Assembly (NCBI GenBank): GCA_000622025.1
Contig: KK211388.1
Span: 186,001-250,000 of the forward strand
DNA: 64,000 bases
Reading direction: 5' to 3'
Source: Lachnospiraceae bacterium AD3010
Lineage (GTDB): Bacteria > Bacillota > Clostridia > Lachnospirales > Lachnospiraceae
The notes below the pieces were generated by a model. It did no database searches and was not told the origin of the DNA. It saw nothing but the letters and a program-made list of their open reading frames with translations. Both the position numbers and the translations under genes were made by a program. This document shows positions 8,193 through 18,321 of this stretch, piece by piece (positions within the stretch are counted from its first letter, which is position 1; each line of letters begins with the position of its first letter).

Positions 8193-10328
8193 ATGAAGCT
8201 TAGCGGGATACCGGACTTTTTCCGAAAAAGACAAATCCTTACGGCATCCTTGCTCTGTGCTGCCGGAGTCATACTGAATCTGCTGCTCAGCTCTGTTGCC
8301 GCCGCACTGAAGCTTCCTCTTTATCTTGACACCGTGGGCACAGTGGCCGTAGCTATTATGGGCGGTTATCTTCCCGGGGTTCTTGTGGGCTTTGCCACCA
8401 ATATCGTAAAAGCCGTGATCGATCCTTCCGCGATCTACTATGGGGTGCTGAATGTTCTTATCGCCCTTTTTGCGGCATTCCTTGGAAAGAGAAACTGGCA
8501 TAAGAGTATCCGCGGACTTATTGGAATGACGTCGGTATTCATACTTATCGGCGGAGGACTGGGATCACTTATCCCCATGTTCCTTAACGGACTGACCTCT
8601 GACAGCGAACCCATAAGTATCTTTCTGTCAAGGACCCTTTCTCTCGGGTCTGTTTTGTCCCACATTCTTTCATCGATCATACTGGATTTTCCGGATAAGA
8701 CCGTTACCGTTATCCTCTCCTTCATAATCCTGCGCCTTATCCCTTCAGGCTTCTACCGTTACTTCAGCTTCCACCTGTGGATGCAGAATCCCGTGGATCC
8801 ACGTGAGCTGTCCCGGGAAAGACCGGGCGTCCGTGTCATATCTCTCCATGTCAAGATGCTTTTAATCCTTGTCTTTTCTCTCATTGCTGCAGCGGTGGTC
8901 TGCATACTTATAAGCGTCAATGTTTATCAGAGAATGACCATAGTGGAGCATTCCGGTCTTGCGGGAGGTACCGCGAGACTCGCTGCTGACGTGACGGACG
9001 GCGACCGTATCAGTAATTATCTCAGAAGCCGGGGAAATGACGATGATTACAGGGAAACGAAAAAGCTTCTTGAGAACATCCTTTTCAGCTCCACCGAGGT
9101 TTCGTACCTGTATGTGTACCGACCGGAGGAGGACGGCTTCCGGGTAGTCTTTGACATAGATACCGAGGCCACTCCGGCAGAGGCGGTCGGAAGCCTGATC
9201 CCCTATGATCCCGGTTTCCAGCCCTTTATACCGGAGCTTCTTTCGGGAGAAAGGATCGAACCCATCATCACAAATGATAAATTCGGCTACCTTCTGACGG
9301 TGGCTGAGCCGGTTTTCGATTCAAACGGAAAATGTGTATGCTATGCCATAGCAGATGTGGATATGAGGAGCATAATCGCTGACAGACAGAGCTTCTTAAC
9401 GGAAATGATATCCATTTTCTTAAGCTTCTTTATCCTTCTGTCAGTCTTTGTTTTCTGGCTTAATGAGTATCAGATCCTGATCCCCGTAAATTCGGTTGTG
9501 GAATGTATGGACAGGATCTCCCGCAGATCCTCTTCACCGGATGATCTGGACCGGAATGTAAGGCTTTTCAGGAGCCTCGGGATCCATACCGGAGATGAGC
9601 TGGAGAACCTGTATCTTTCAGCCTGCTCTATGACGAAAAACCAGGCAGAACAGATGAGGAGCATAAGGCGCCTTTCCGACTCCACGGCAAAGATGCAGGA
9701 CGGACTCATAATAACCATGGCGGATCTGGTTGAAAGCCGGGACTCTGATACCGGAGCTCATGTCCAGAAGACCTCCGCATACGTAAAGATCATTGTGGAA
9801 GGGCTTAAGGCAAAGGGTTATTATGCGGAAAAGATCACTCCCAAGTTTATTTCCGATGTGGTTCGGTCCGCTCCTCTTCACGATATAGGAAAGATCAATA
9901 TTCCGGATGAGGTTCTGAATAAACCCGGAAAGCTTACCGATGAAGAATTTGAGATCATGAAAACACACACCACTGCGGGAAAAAGGATAATAGAAAATGC
10001 CATCAGTACCGTGGAGGGCGACAACTACCTTAAGGAAGCCAGAAATATGGCGGCCTACCACCATGAGAGATGGGACGGCAAGGGTTATCCCGAGGGGATA
10101 CATGGTGAGGTGATACCTCTGTCAGCAAGGATAATGGCGGTTGCGGATGTATTCGATGCACTTACCTCTCCCCGTGTATATAAGAGTGCCTTTCCCCTTG
10201 AAAAAGCTCTTTCCATACTGGACGAAGGAAAGGGGACTCAGTTTGACCCCAAATGTGTGGAGGTCTTTATGGACTCCCTCGCCGAGGTCAGGGTGGTCCT
10301 CATAAAGTACAACCAGAAGGTTATATGA
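8193..10328 (+). CDS. Membrane HD-GYP phosphodiesterase with ECF-type N-terminal membrane domain
   Basis: Predicted c-di-GMP phosphodiesterase. Residues about 15-185 form five to six membrane segments that resemble the S-component/5TM type of small-molecule-binding domain (LPLYLDTVGTVAVAIMGGYLPG). A further membrane helix near 225 and another near 410 enclose an extracytoplasmic sensor region with conserved acidic patches. The C-terminal HD-GYP domain has HDIGK near 562 and the complete signature HHERWDGKGYPEG near 622, followed by ARIMAVADVFDALTS, so all metal and GYP residues appear intact. First gene of a four-gene plus-strand operon; the next ATG begins one base after its stop. Overall it would link an external or membrane signal to c-di-GMP breakdown. 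Confidence 0.85.
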   Translation: MKLSGIPDFFRKRQILTASLLCAAGVILNLLLSSVAAALKLPLYLDTVGTVAVAIMGGYLPGVLVGFATNIVKAVIDPSAIYYGVLNVLIALFAAFLGKRNWHKSIRGLIGMTSVFILIGGGLGSLIPMFLNGLTSDSEPISIFLSRTLSLGSVLSHILSSIILDFPDKTVTVILSFIILRLIPSGFYRYFSFHLWMQNPVDPRELSRERPGVRVISLHVKMLLILVFSLIAAAVVCILISVNVYQRMTIVEHSGLAGGTARLAADVTDGDRISNYLRSRGNDDDYRETKKLLENILFSSTEVSYLYVYRPEEDGFRVVFDIDTEATPAEAVGSLIPYDPGFQPFIPELLSGERIEPIITNDKFGYLLTVAEPVFDSNGKCVCYAIADVDMRSIIADRQSFLTEMISIFLSFFILLSVFVFWLNEYQILIPVNSVVECMDRISRRSSSPDDLDRNVRLFRSLGIHTGDELENLYLSACSMTKNQAEQMRSIRRLSDSTAKMQDGLIITMADLVESRDSDTGAHVQKTSAYVKIIVEGLKAKGYYAEKITPKFISDVVRSAPLHDIGKINIPDEVLNKPGKLTDEEFEIMKTHTTAGKRIIENAISTVEGDNYLKEARNMAAYHHERWDGKGYPEGIHGEVIPLSARIMAVADVFDALTSPRVYKSAFPLEKALSILDEGKGTQFDPKCVEVFMDSLAEVRVVLIKYNQKVI

Positions 10329-10329
10329 A

Positions 10330-13300
10330 ATGACGGAGAATAAAAGGTTCAGCGAAAAAGTGAATAAGACTTCTCTGTTCTTCCTCCTTCTCGTCCTTCT
10401 CTGCTTCGGCGTTTCCGGAAAGAAGGCCTTTGCCGATCCGGATCAGCTTAACAGGGTCCTGAATACCGGAGGAGGTTACGCGGCAAGCAGACAGATCCCG
10501 AATGTGGGATATTCCTCGACTATCTATGATGCAAGAAACGGTCTGCCCACCTCGGATGCAAACTATATCCTGGGAGCAAGTGACGGATACATCTGGATAG
10601 CAGGCTACAGCGGCATCATCAGATATGATGGAAGCACCTTTACAAGGCTGAGTACATCGGAGGGTCTCACCAACGGCCGGGGACTCTTTGAAGACAGAAA
10701 GGGAAGAATATGGGTCGGAACCAATGATAACGGAGTGGTTGTAATAGACGGCTCTGTGAGCACACATCTGACCTACAGGGATGGACTCCCCGCGTCCTCC
10801 GTCAGAACATTTGCCGAAGATAAGGAAGGAAATGTTTTTATCGGGACCACCGCAGGACTATGCTATGCCGACAAGGCTATGAATATACACGTACTGGATG
10901 ATGCAAGACTCAATGAGGAAAGGATACTCCGGCTTAGCAGTGACATCAACGGTATAATATACGGGCACACAAAAAACGGTCTCCTGTTCAGTATAGAGCA
11001 CGCCGGTATCTCCTCGGTATATACCTCAGAGGATCTCGGTATGGATAAGATAACCACTGTACTTGCCGACCCCTATATCCCCAATAGGCTCTATATAGGC
11101 ACCGAAAACAGTATACTGTACCACGGAAAATACGGAGATACCGTAGGACAGATGGAAACTATACCGCTTAAAACCCTTGGAAATGCCCACTGGATAAGCT
11201 ATGACTGCGGCAAGATATGGATAAGCTCCATAAGCGGGGCGGGATATCTGGACGGCAGTAATAATATTCAAATACTGGATGATCTGCCTATAAACAGCGG
11301 CATTGAAATGACCACCTCGGATTATCAGGGAAATCTCTGGTTTGCTTCATCCACCCAGGGTGTTATGAAGATAGTAACGAATAACTTTGTAGATATCAGC
11401 AAGGCTTCGGGGCTTCCGGAAAAGGTGGTAAATTCCACCTGCCTCTATCACGATATGCTGTATATCGGTACGGATGAAGGGCTGTTCATCCTGGATGAAA
11501 ACGGAATGCCCGCTGAAAATGAGCTCAGCGCTATGATAGGTGAAGCAAGGGTACGCTGCATAAAGGAAGGAGTGGAGGATGACCTTTGGATCGGGACATA
11601 TTCAAATGACCTCGGGCTCATCCATCTCCTCTCTGACGGAACCATCTCTTCCTTCAGCACTGCAAACGGTATGCCCAATAATGAAATACGCTCGATCACC
11701 CTGACCGGAGAGGGGACCGTCCTCGCCTGCACCAACGGCGGCCTCGCCATGATAAAGGATAAATGGGTCATCCGGACCATAGAGGGCGGAGATTCCGTGA
11801 AGAATACCGTATTTCTCACCGCGGTACAGGGTAAGGATTCATCTATCTATGTCGGAACAGACGGTGACGGCCTGTATGTGATAGATGGCCCGGATATCCT
11901 GAAGCTTGGGAGGGATGACGGTCTCACCAGCGACGTTATAATGAAGATCATCAGGGATGAAAGAAATGATGTTTTATGGCTTGTTACATCCAATTCCATA
12001 GAGTATATGAAGGATGGTGTCATAAAGAATGTGTCCTCCTTCCCCTACAACAATAACTACGACCTGTACTTCAACGGTTCCCAGGATATGTGGATCCTAT
12101 CATCCTTTGGTCTATTCTGCGTGAGTACGGAAGACATGCTTAAGGATCAGGTGTCGGAATACCGCCTCTATACTCTCGAAAACGGCCTTACCAATACTCC
12201 TACCTCCCTTTCGACAAGTGCCCTTTCGGATGACGGTTACCTGTATATTCCCGGAAGGACAGGAGTCTGCAGGGTAAATATCGACCGTTTCACGGGCAAT
12301 AATGTGCCGATAAAGGCCGGCCTGAGCTCTGTTTACTGTGATGATCAGGAGATCCTGCCGGATCCCCACGGAACATATTTCATTCCTTCAGAGGCCGGAA
12401 GAATAAAGATCACTGCATCCGTGTTTGACTATTCACTCCTGAATCCCGAGGTCCGGCTATATTTGGAGGGTCAGGAGGAGCAGGGAATAAGCGTTCTCCG
12501 AAGCGATCTGCAGCCCCTGGAATACACGGGTCTCTCCTTCGGAAACTATGATCTTCATATCCGTGTTATGGATAACAGCGGGAAGACAGAGCTTTTTAGC
12601 ACGGTATTTCACATAGTTAAGGATCCAAAGATACTGGAGATGCCTGCTATCCGCTTTGGGATCTTCCTTATCGTGATACTTATAACCGGTTTCATCGTAT
12701 GGCGGGTCATGAAAAGCACCGTCATACGCAGGCAGTATGATGAGATCAGGCAGGCAAGGGACGAGGCTGAGAGAGCCAACAGCGCAAAGAGCAGATTCCT
12801 TGCAAATATGTCCCATGAGATAAGGACCCCCATAAGCACCATCATGGGAATGAATGAAATGGTAATGAGGGAGGATCCCGCCGGAGTTCCGAAGTCCTAC
12901 TTTATGTCTATGATGAATTATGCCTTTGACATAAGGAATGCTTCCGAATCCCTGCTCTCACTTATAAACGATCTTCTGGATATGTCAAAGATAGAATCCG
13001 GAAAGATGCATCTCGTGCTGCAGGAATATGAAACCATGGAAATGCTTAGATCCGTGGTCTCAATGATCAGGGTACGCAGCACGGAAAAGGAGCTTACCTT
13101 TGATGTTGTGGTTGATGAGATACTCCCGAAAAGGCTGTACGGCGACCAGGGAAAGATAAAGCAGATAGTTCTGAACCTCCTTACCAATGCGGTCAAATAT
13201 ACGGACACCGGAGGATTTGCTCTTTTCGTATCAATGGACGAAAGGGAAAATGATGAATGTAAGTTAAGGTTCTCAGTAAAGGATACCGGAATAGGCGTAA

Positions 13301-14574
13301 AAGAGGAGGATATGGAAAAGCTCTTCACTGCCTATGAACGGCTGGATGAAGAGAAAAACAGCGGCATACAGGGAACCGGACTGGGTCTTGATATTTCCAG
13401 GAGGTTCGCGGAGCTTATGGGAGGAAAACTGACCGTTACCAGCGAATACGGAAAGGGCTCCGAATTCATCCTGACTCTTTCCCAGAAGATAATTGACAAG
13501 ACTCCTGTGGGCGTATTTATGGAGCATGATGAATCAGCCGCGGGCGGCCCTTACGTTCCGCAGTTCATCGCTCCCGATGCGGATATACTCGTGGTGGATG
13601 ACAATCCCATGAACCTCTCTGTTATCAAGGGACTCCTTAAGGGCACCAAGGTATTTGTATCCACGGCTTCAAGCGGCGAGGAGTGTCTGGAAAAGATCCG
13701 GGATACGGCCTTTAATGTGGTCCTTCTCGACCATATGATGCCGGGAATGGACGGTGTGGAGACTCTGGCTGCCATCCGCGCAGACTATCCGGATCTGCCG
13801 GTATATGCTCTTACTGCAAACCAGGCTGCCGGAGAGGATTTCTACAAGTCAAAGGGCTTTAACGGCTACCTTTCAAAGCCCATTGACAGCCTGACCCTTG
13901 AAAAAACCATTATGAAGCATCTCCCGGAGGAGATGATGGAGAAGCCTGCAGCCGGTGAAGAGAACGGGGAGCTTACGGAGATCCCTCCCGATATGCAGTG
14001 GATCTATGATACAGAGGGCGTATCCGTCCCGGAGGGTATCAAAAATTCCGGAGGAATATCAAACTACATATTCTCACTGAACCTCTTTCTTGATACAATT
14101 GACGGAAACGCAAAGGTCATCAGGGATGCCTACGAAAACGGCAATATACGTCTTTATACGATCAAGGTTCACGCCCTTAAGAGCTCTGCGAGGATAATAG
14201 GGGCCATGGAGCTTTCAAAGCTTGCCGAGGATCTTGAGGATGCGGGAAACAAAGAAGATACAGCCTTTATTGACGCCAATACCAATATCCTCCTTTCCGG
14301 TTATGAGGATTTCAGGGAAAAGCTGAAAAGGCTTCAAAATGATAATGGAAATGAAGATAAAGAAGCGATCTCAGAAGAAGAGCTTAAGGAAGCCTATTCT
14401 GCCCTCTCCGATGTGGTCCCCCAGATGGATTACGATTCGGTGGAGATGATACTTGAGCAGCTCTCCGGCTATGCACTTCCGGAAGAGGATTCACGTATCG
14501 TAAAAGAACTCACGAAGAAAATGAAGCTTTTTGATTGGGATGGAATGGAGGAGCTTATAAATGACCGAAAATAA
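10330..14574 (+). CDS. Giant hybrid two-component sensor kinase with periplasm-type beta-propeller, receiver and Hpt domains
   Basis: A 1414-residue protein. A signal-anchor (LFFLLLVLLCFGVSG) leads into about 700 residues of two-component-regulator propeller repeats (motifs such as GYIWIAGYSGI, GRIWVGTNDNGVV, GNLWFASSTQGV) and a YYY-like domain. A membrane helix lies near 780. The cytoplasmic part has a HisKA domain with the phospho-accepting His in FLANMSHEIRTP near 828, a HATPase domain with GTGLGLDIS, a receiver with Asp in LLDHMMPGMDG near 1133 and an Hpt domain with His in HALKSSARIIGA near 1280. This is the HTCS-like layout often tied to carbohydrate sensing, but it lacks a DNA-binding domain; output may pass to the next-door response regulator. 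Confidence 0.88.
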   Translation: MTENKRFSEKVNKTSLFFLLLVLLCFGVSGKKAFADPDQLNRVLNTGGGYAASRQIPNVGYSSTIYDARNGLPTSDANYILGASDGYIWIAGYSGIIRYDGSTFTRLSTSEGLTNGRGLFEDRKGRIWVGTNDNGVVVIDGSVSTHLTYRDGLPASSVRTFAEDKEGNVFIGTTAGLCYADKAMNIHVLDDARLNEERILRLSSDINGIIYGHTKNGLLFSIEHAGISSVYTSEDLGMDKITTVLADPYIPNRLYIGTENSILYHGKYGDTVGQMETIPLKTLGNAHWISYDCGKIWISSISGAGYLDGSNNIQILDDLPINSGIEMTTSDYQGNLWFASSTQGVMKIVTNNFVDISKASGLPEKVVNSTCLYHDMLYIGTDEGLFILDENGMPAENELSAMIGEARVRCIKEGVEDDLWIGTYSNDLGLIHLLSDGTISSFSTANGMPNNEIRSITLTGEGTVLACTNGGLAMIKDKWVIRTIEGGDSVKNTVFLTAVQGKDSSIYVGTDGDGLYVIDGPDILKLGRDDGLTSDVIMKIIRDERNDVLWLVTSNSIEYMKDGVIKNVSSFPYNNNYDLYFNGSQDMWILSSFGLFCVSTEDMLKDQVSEYRLYTLENGLTNTPTSLSTSALSDDGYLYIPGRTGVCRVNIDRFTGNNVPIKAGLSSVYCDDQEILPDPHGTYFIPSEAGRIKITASVFDYSLLNPEVRLYLEGQEEQGISVLRSDLQPLEYTGLSFGNYDLHIRVMDNSGKTELFSTVFHIVKDPKILEMPAIRFGIFLIVILITGFIVWRVMKSTVIRRQYDEIRQARDEAERANSAKSRFLANMSHEIRTPISTIMGMNEMVMREDPAGVPKSYFMSMMNYAFDIRNASESLLSLINDLLDMSKIESGKMHLVLQEYETMEMLRSVVSMIRVRSTEKELTFDVVVDEILPKRLYGDQGKIKQIVLNLLTNAVKYTDTGGFALFVSMDERENDECKLRFSVKDTGIGVKEEDMEKLFTAYERLDEEKNSGIQGTGLGLDISRRFAELMGGKLTVTSEYGKGSEFILTLSQKIIDKTPVGVFMEHDESAAGGPYVPQFIAPDADILVVDDNPMNLSVIKGLLKGTKVFVSTASSGEECLEKIRDTAFNVVLLDHMMPGMDGVETLAAIRADYPDLPVYALTANQAAGEDFYKSKGFNGYLSKPIDSLTLEKTIMKHLPEEMMEKPAAGEENGELTEIPPDMQWIYDTEGVSVPEGIKNSGGISNYIFSLNLFLDTIDGNAKVIRDAYENGNIRLYTIKVHALKSSARIIGAMELSKLAEDLEDAGNKEDTAFIDANTNILLSGYEDFREKLKRLQNDNGNEDKEAISEEELKEAYSALSDVVPQMDYDSVEMILEQLSGYALPEEDSRIVKELTKKMKLFDWDGMEELINDRK

Positions 14575-15325
14575 AATGATATTCGTAGGTGAAAAAGAGA
14601 CCTTTATCGCCCGTGTTCTTATAAAGAAGGTTCAGGATGCAGGCATTGACTGCAGCTTTGTGCCTAACAGGATCGACCTCATAAATGATTACCTCGAACA
14701 GGTTTCCCTCCTGACACTTTTTATGGATGAGGGAGAAAGACCCGATGAAAAGCTCCTTCATTTCCTGACGGATTCCCTGGATGAAAAGGGCCTTAAGATA
14801 ATACTTGTGGGTGAAAGAGCTGACGTTCAATATACCCTGGACCGGCTTCCGGGTGATCTTATCTTCAAAACCTTTTCAAGACCTGTTGATAATACGAAAT
14901 TTGCAAACAGCATAAGTGATTATTTTTTGAAGGCCAATGCCGGTGAATTCAAGAAGAGCATCCTTATTGTGGATGATGATCCCCAGTATCTCACCATGGT
15001 CAGGGAATGGCTTAAAGGAAGCTACAAGGTATCCATGGCAAATTCAGGTCTTCAGGCCATAAAGTGGCTCGGAAAAAACAAGGTGGATCTTATCCTTCTG
15101 GATCATGAGATGCCTGTCACAAGCGGTCCCCAGGTTCTGGAAATGCTGAGAAGTGATTCGGATACCAGCTCCATTCCGGTAATGTTCCTTACCGGAAAGG
15201 GGGACAAGCAGAGTGTCATGGAGGTAGTGGCACTGAAGCCTGAGGGATATTTCCTTAAGGGAATCCAGAAGGACGAATTACTTGAGAAACTGGAGGAATT
15301 CTTCATTATGCATAAAAAAGTATGA
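14561..15325 (+). CDS. Response regulator, double receiver-like
   Basis: 254 residues. The N-terminal half (about 1-120) has the length and secondary-structure rhythm of a receiver but no clear phosphorylatable Asp. The C-terminal receiver (about 130-250) has the acidic pair in ILIVDDDP and Asp in LILLDHEMPVTSG near 179, plus VMFLTGKGD and the final Lys in YFLKG. No output domain follows. It overlaps the kinase gene by 14 bases and the following HD-GYP gene by 4, so the three are translationally coupled and likely form one phosphorelay with the HD-GYP proteins as effectors. The target is inferred from context only. Confidence 0.82.
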   Translation: MTENKMIFVGEKETFIARVLIKKVQDAGIDCSFVPNRIDLINDYLEQVSLLTLFMDEGERPDEKLLHFLTDSLDEKGLKIILVGERADVQYTLDRLPGDLIFKTFSRPVDNTKFANSISDYFLKANAGEFKKSILIVDDDPQYLTMVREWLKGSYKVSMANSGLQAIKWLGKNKVDLILLDHEMPVTSGPQVLEMLRSDSDTSSIPVMFLTGKGDKQSVMEVVALKPEGYFLKGIQKDELLEKLEEFFIMHKKV

Positions 15326-17688
15326 TCGATCTTATCAGGGCTCACCAACTTAATATTATGCTCCTTCTCTGCGGAGCCTGCGGAATACTGATATTTTTAC
15401 TGTTCAATACCCGCTTTCTGTCCAAAAGCAGAAAAAGGATACTTATCTTTATGGAGTCTGTTGCCTTTTTTCTGCTGTGGTTTGACAGACTGGCATATAT
15501 CTATGCGGGTTCCACGGATCAAAACGCATACATAATGGTTAGGGTCAGTAACTTTTTTGTGTTCTTTCTTACCTCCGGGATCGTCTACGGCTTCAATCTT
15601 TATATCGCGGACTGGATGAAAACCGAGGGAGGCTTTTCCCCGCTGCCACGGAGACTGACATTTACCGGAACCATGGCCCTGCTCGGGATGGTCCTTGCCA
15701 TTATCTCTGCATTCACCGGACTCTATTACTATTTTGACGAATTCAACCAATATCACCGGGGCCATGGTTTTCTTGCAGCCTATATAGTTCCCATCCTCTG
15801 CCCTCTCATACAGTATAGTGTTATCAGACAGTACCGGAAAGTATTCAGTAAGCTTATCTATATCTCCATGCTACTCTATATTTTTGTTCCCATTATCTGC
15901 GGGATCACTCAGATATTCACCTACGGGATCTCCATAGTTAATATTTCCCTGGTTGCCGTATCTCTTTCAATGTATGTCTGCATGTATATGGATCTCAATA
16001 ATACCGTTAAGCATGCCTATGATATCGAGATACAGAATATGCAGGGAGAGCAGGAAAGGATGGAGAGGCTTTTTGACCAGACAGCCACGGCCTTTGTTTC
16101 CGCCGTTGAAAAAAAGGATGATTTCACCAAGGGCAATTCCCTTAAGATCGCTGAATACGCGAAAAAGATCGCACTACTTGCCGGAAAGGATGCTGACGCC
16201 GCCGAAGAAGTATACTACGCTGCCCTGCTCCATGACGTGGGAATGATAGGCGTTCCCGATAAGGTAATAAAAAATGAGGCGGATCCCGATAAATGGGATT
16301 ACGAAGCCATGCGCCAAAAACCTGTGATCGGAGAAGAGATACTCTCAAGCATCACCGAATACCCCTATCTGAGCGTAGGTGCGCATTATAGCCATGAGAG
16401 ATATAACGGAAGCGGGTATCCCGAAGGGCTTAAGGGGGAAGAGATCCCGGAGATCGCCAGGATCATCGCGGTTGCGGACGCCTTTGTCACTATGACAACG
16501 AAGAAAAGATACCGGGATGCAAGGCCGCGTTTTATGGCAAGAGAAGCCTTTATAAGAGGTGCAGGTGAGGAATTTGATCCCAGATTTGCCGAGATCATGG
16601 TAAATATCATTGATACCGAGACGGTGAATGAGGATCCGGAGAATTCCGTCGAAACTGAAAAAACCATAAGCTGCAATGATTACAGAGAACAGATCACCCT
16701 CGGCATCCCTGTTGAAAGGGATTGGAGAAAAATCAGCTTCAACTGTGAATATCCCGAGGATTATGATCCTGAATTCTCCGCTCCCTCCATCGTTTTATTT
16801 GATTCCTTCGACAGAAGGACACATAGCAACAAAAAGTCCATTGACGCCTATCATTATCTGGAGTACGGAGAAATATGGTTTGATAAATACAGTATAACGA
16901 CCGCAGCGAGAAAGATCGTTGAAAAAAGTGTGGATATTGACACTACTCAAAGCGCAGAGGGGGATGAGCATTATGAGATACTTGCCGGGAGGTTTGAGGA
17001 CCACCTGAAGCTTATTATGAAAGCCCCCTGTTATACAAAGGAGGTTTCGGTCTCTCTTCCAAGTGTATCAAAATCGGCCTATATCGGTCTTACGGGAGAA
17101 AACTGCACCCTTAATGATATCTCAGTAACCCTCACCGGTGAAACCGTTGAAGAAGGTGATATTTTGAGGATCTCAGATCCCATAAGCTATATCGACCACC
17201 TTGAATCCGATATCCCGAATATCCAGGTAGACAGAACCCGTTCTGCCCATACCGCAGGTATCGAGATCACCCGGAGACTTAAAATACGCTTCCATAGCAT
17301 GAGCCTTCCCGGAGCTGACCTCGTTTGGCACTGCCCCTATGTCGTACTGTTTTATTCCGAGGACGGCCGTGTAGACGGACCCGGATACCGTATGTACAAT
17401 ATGATCAAGCTTAACGGCGAGGATGAAGGCGAAATGGAATACGCCCATAACAGCTTTACTATGAAAAAGCTGCCCGATTTTCCCGGCTGGAACGAGTGGA
17501 AAAGGATCAACGGAGAAGGTCTTGAATGTGCCCTTTATTTTGAAAGACACGGAAATGAGATACGTTTTAAGACAGAAAATCTGGGTCTGAGTATAGAAAA
17601 TAAAACCGTGATAACCGATGCAGCGCCTCTTGTCTATGCATCTCTGACCGGAGATCAGGTGGCTCTTACTGATATAAGGATAGAGTAA
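15322..17688 (+). CDS. Membrane protein with divergent HD-GYP domain and unassigned C-terminal domain
   Basis: 788 residues. The first 225 residues contain about seven membrane helices like the 7TM sensor part of other signalling proteins. An HD-GYP-like domain spans about 250-440. It keeps HD in LLHDVGMIGVPDKV near 303 but has Met where HDIGK has Lys, reads SHERYNGSGYPEG where the consensus is HHExxDGxGYP, and has ADAFVTM in place of ADxFDAL. Activity may therefore be changed or lost. The last 330 residues are a predicted beta-rich region that I do not recognise; it contains two similar stretches (GLTGENCTLNDISVTL and SLTGDQVALTDIRIE). Last gene of the operon, with a 4-base overlap to the regulator, meeting cbiC tail to tail four bases later. 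Confidence 0.75.
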   Translation: MIDLIRAHQLNIMLLLCGACGILIFLLFNTRFLSKSRKRILIFMESVAFFLLWFDRLAYIYAGSTDQNAYIMVRVSNFFVFFLTSGIVYGFNLYIADWMKTEGGFSPLPRRLTFTGTMALLGMVLAIISAFTGLYYYFDEFNQYHRGHGFLAAYIVPILCPLIQYSVIRQYRKVFSKLIYISMLLYIFVPIICGITQIFTYGISIVNISLVAVSLSMYVCMYMDLNNTVKHAYDIEIQNMQGEQERMERLFDQTATAFVSAVEKKDDFTKGNSLKIAEYAKKIALLAGKDADAAEEVYYAALLHDVGMIGVPDKVIKNEADPDKWDYEAMRQKPVIGEEILSSITEYPYLSVGAHYSHERYNGSGYPEGLKGEEIPEIARIIAVADAFVTMTTKKRYRDARPRFMAREAFIRGAGEEFDPRFAEIMVNIIDTETVNEDPENSVETEKTISCNDYREQITLGIPVERDWRKISFNCEYPEDYDPEFSAPSIVLFDSFDRRTHSNKKSIDAYHYLEYGEIWFDKYSITTAARKIVEKSVDIDTTQSAEGDEHYEILAGRFEDHLKLIMKAPCYTKEVSVSLPSVSKSAYIGLTGENCTLNDISVTLTGETVEEGDILRISDPISYIDHLESDIPNIQVDRTRSAHTAGIEITRRLKIRFHSMSLPGADLVWHCPYVVLFYSEDGRVDGPGYRMYNMIKLNGEDEGEMEYAHNSFTMKKLPDFPGWNEWKRINGEGLECALYFERHGNEIRFKTENLGLSIENKTVITDAAPLVYASLTGDQVALTDIRIE

Positions 17689-17692
17689 AACG

Positions 17693-18319
17693 TTATTTAA
17701 GTGCCTTATAAAGAAGAGCGTTCATAACGGCAGCTGCAACATTGCTTCCTCCCTTATTTCCCCTTGCGGCGATATAGGGGATCCGGCTCCCTATTATAAG
17801 CTCCTTCGCTTCCCTTACATTCACAAATCCCACAGGTACGGCTACAATCAGCTCCGGCTCGAGTCTTCCTTCCCTCACCATATCATAGAGATGTATAAGA
17901 GCCGTTGGTGCGTTTCCCACAGCAAAGATAAGCTTTTTCCCAAGAGCTTCCGCTCTTTCCATACTTACCATGGCGCGGGTGATCCTTCTCTTCTCTGCTT
18001 CCTCGGCAACATCCTTATCCGCCATGAAACAGTGTATACTGCAGCCAAGCTCTGAGACTGCTTTTTTATTGATACCGGAGTACGCCATCATCGTATCCGT
18101 GACTATAGCAGCCTCCTCCTTCAGGGCTCTAATCCCCCGGTCTATTACTCCCTCTGAAAAAACAAGGTTGTCGGCGTAGTCAAAGTCCGCCGTGGTATGT
18201 ATCACTCTCTTTACAATATCCCGGCTCCCCGGAGGAAAACTGCATCCCGATAATCGCTCCTCTATTATCTCAAAGCTTTTTCTTTCTATCTCTTTTGGTT
18301 CGGTAATGAATCCTTCCAT
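17693..18319 (-). CDS. cbiC: Cobalt-precorrin-8 methylmutase (CbiC)
   Basis: Moves the methyl group from C11 to C12 to give cobyrinate. The 208-residue length is normal. Family marks are VIHTTADFDYADNLVFS near residue 40, with the likely catalytic His, DTMMAYSGI, GNAPTALI and AVPVGFVNVREAKE. The ATG is two bases beyond the cbiGH stop, so it is the last gene of the GH2-cbiF-cbiGH-cbiC transcript. Confidence 0.95.
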   Translation of the reverse strand: MEGFITEPKEIERKSFEIIEERLSGCSFPPGSRDIVKRVIHTTADFDYADNLVFSEGVIDRGIRALKEEAAIVTDTMMAYSGINKKAVSELGCSIHCFMADKDVAEEAEKRRITRAMVSMERAEALGKKLIFAVGNAPTALIHLYDMVREGRLEPELIVAVPVGFVNVREAKELIIGSRIPYIAARGNKGGSNVAAAVMNALLYKALK

Positions 18320-18321
18320 TT

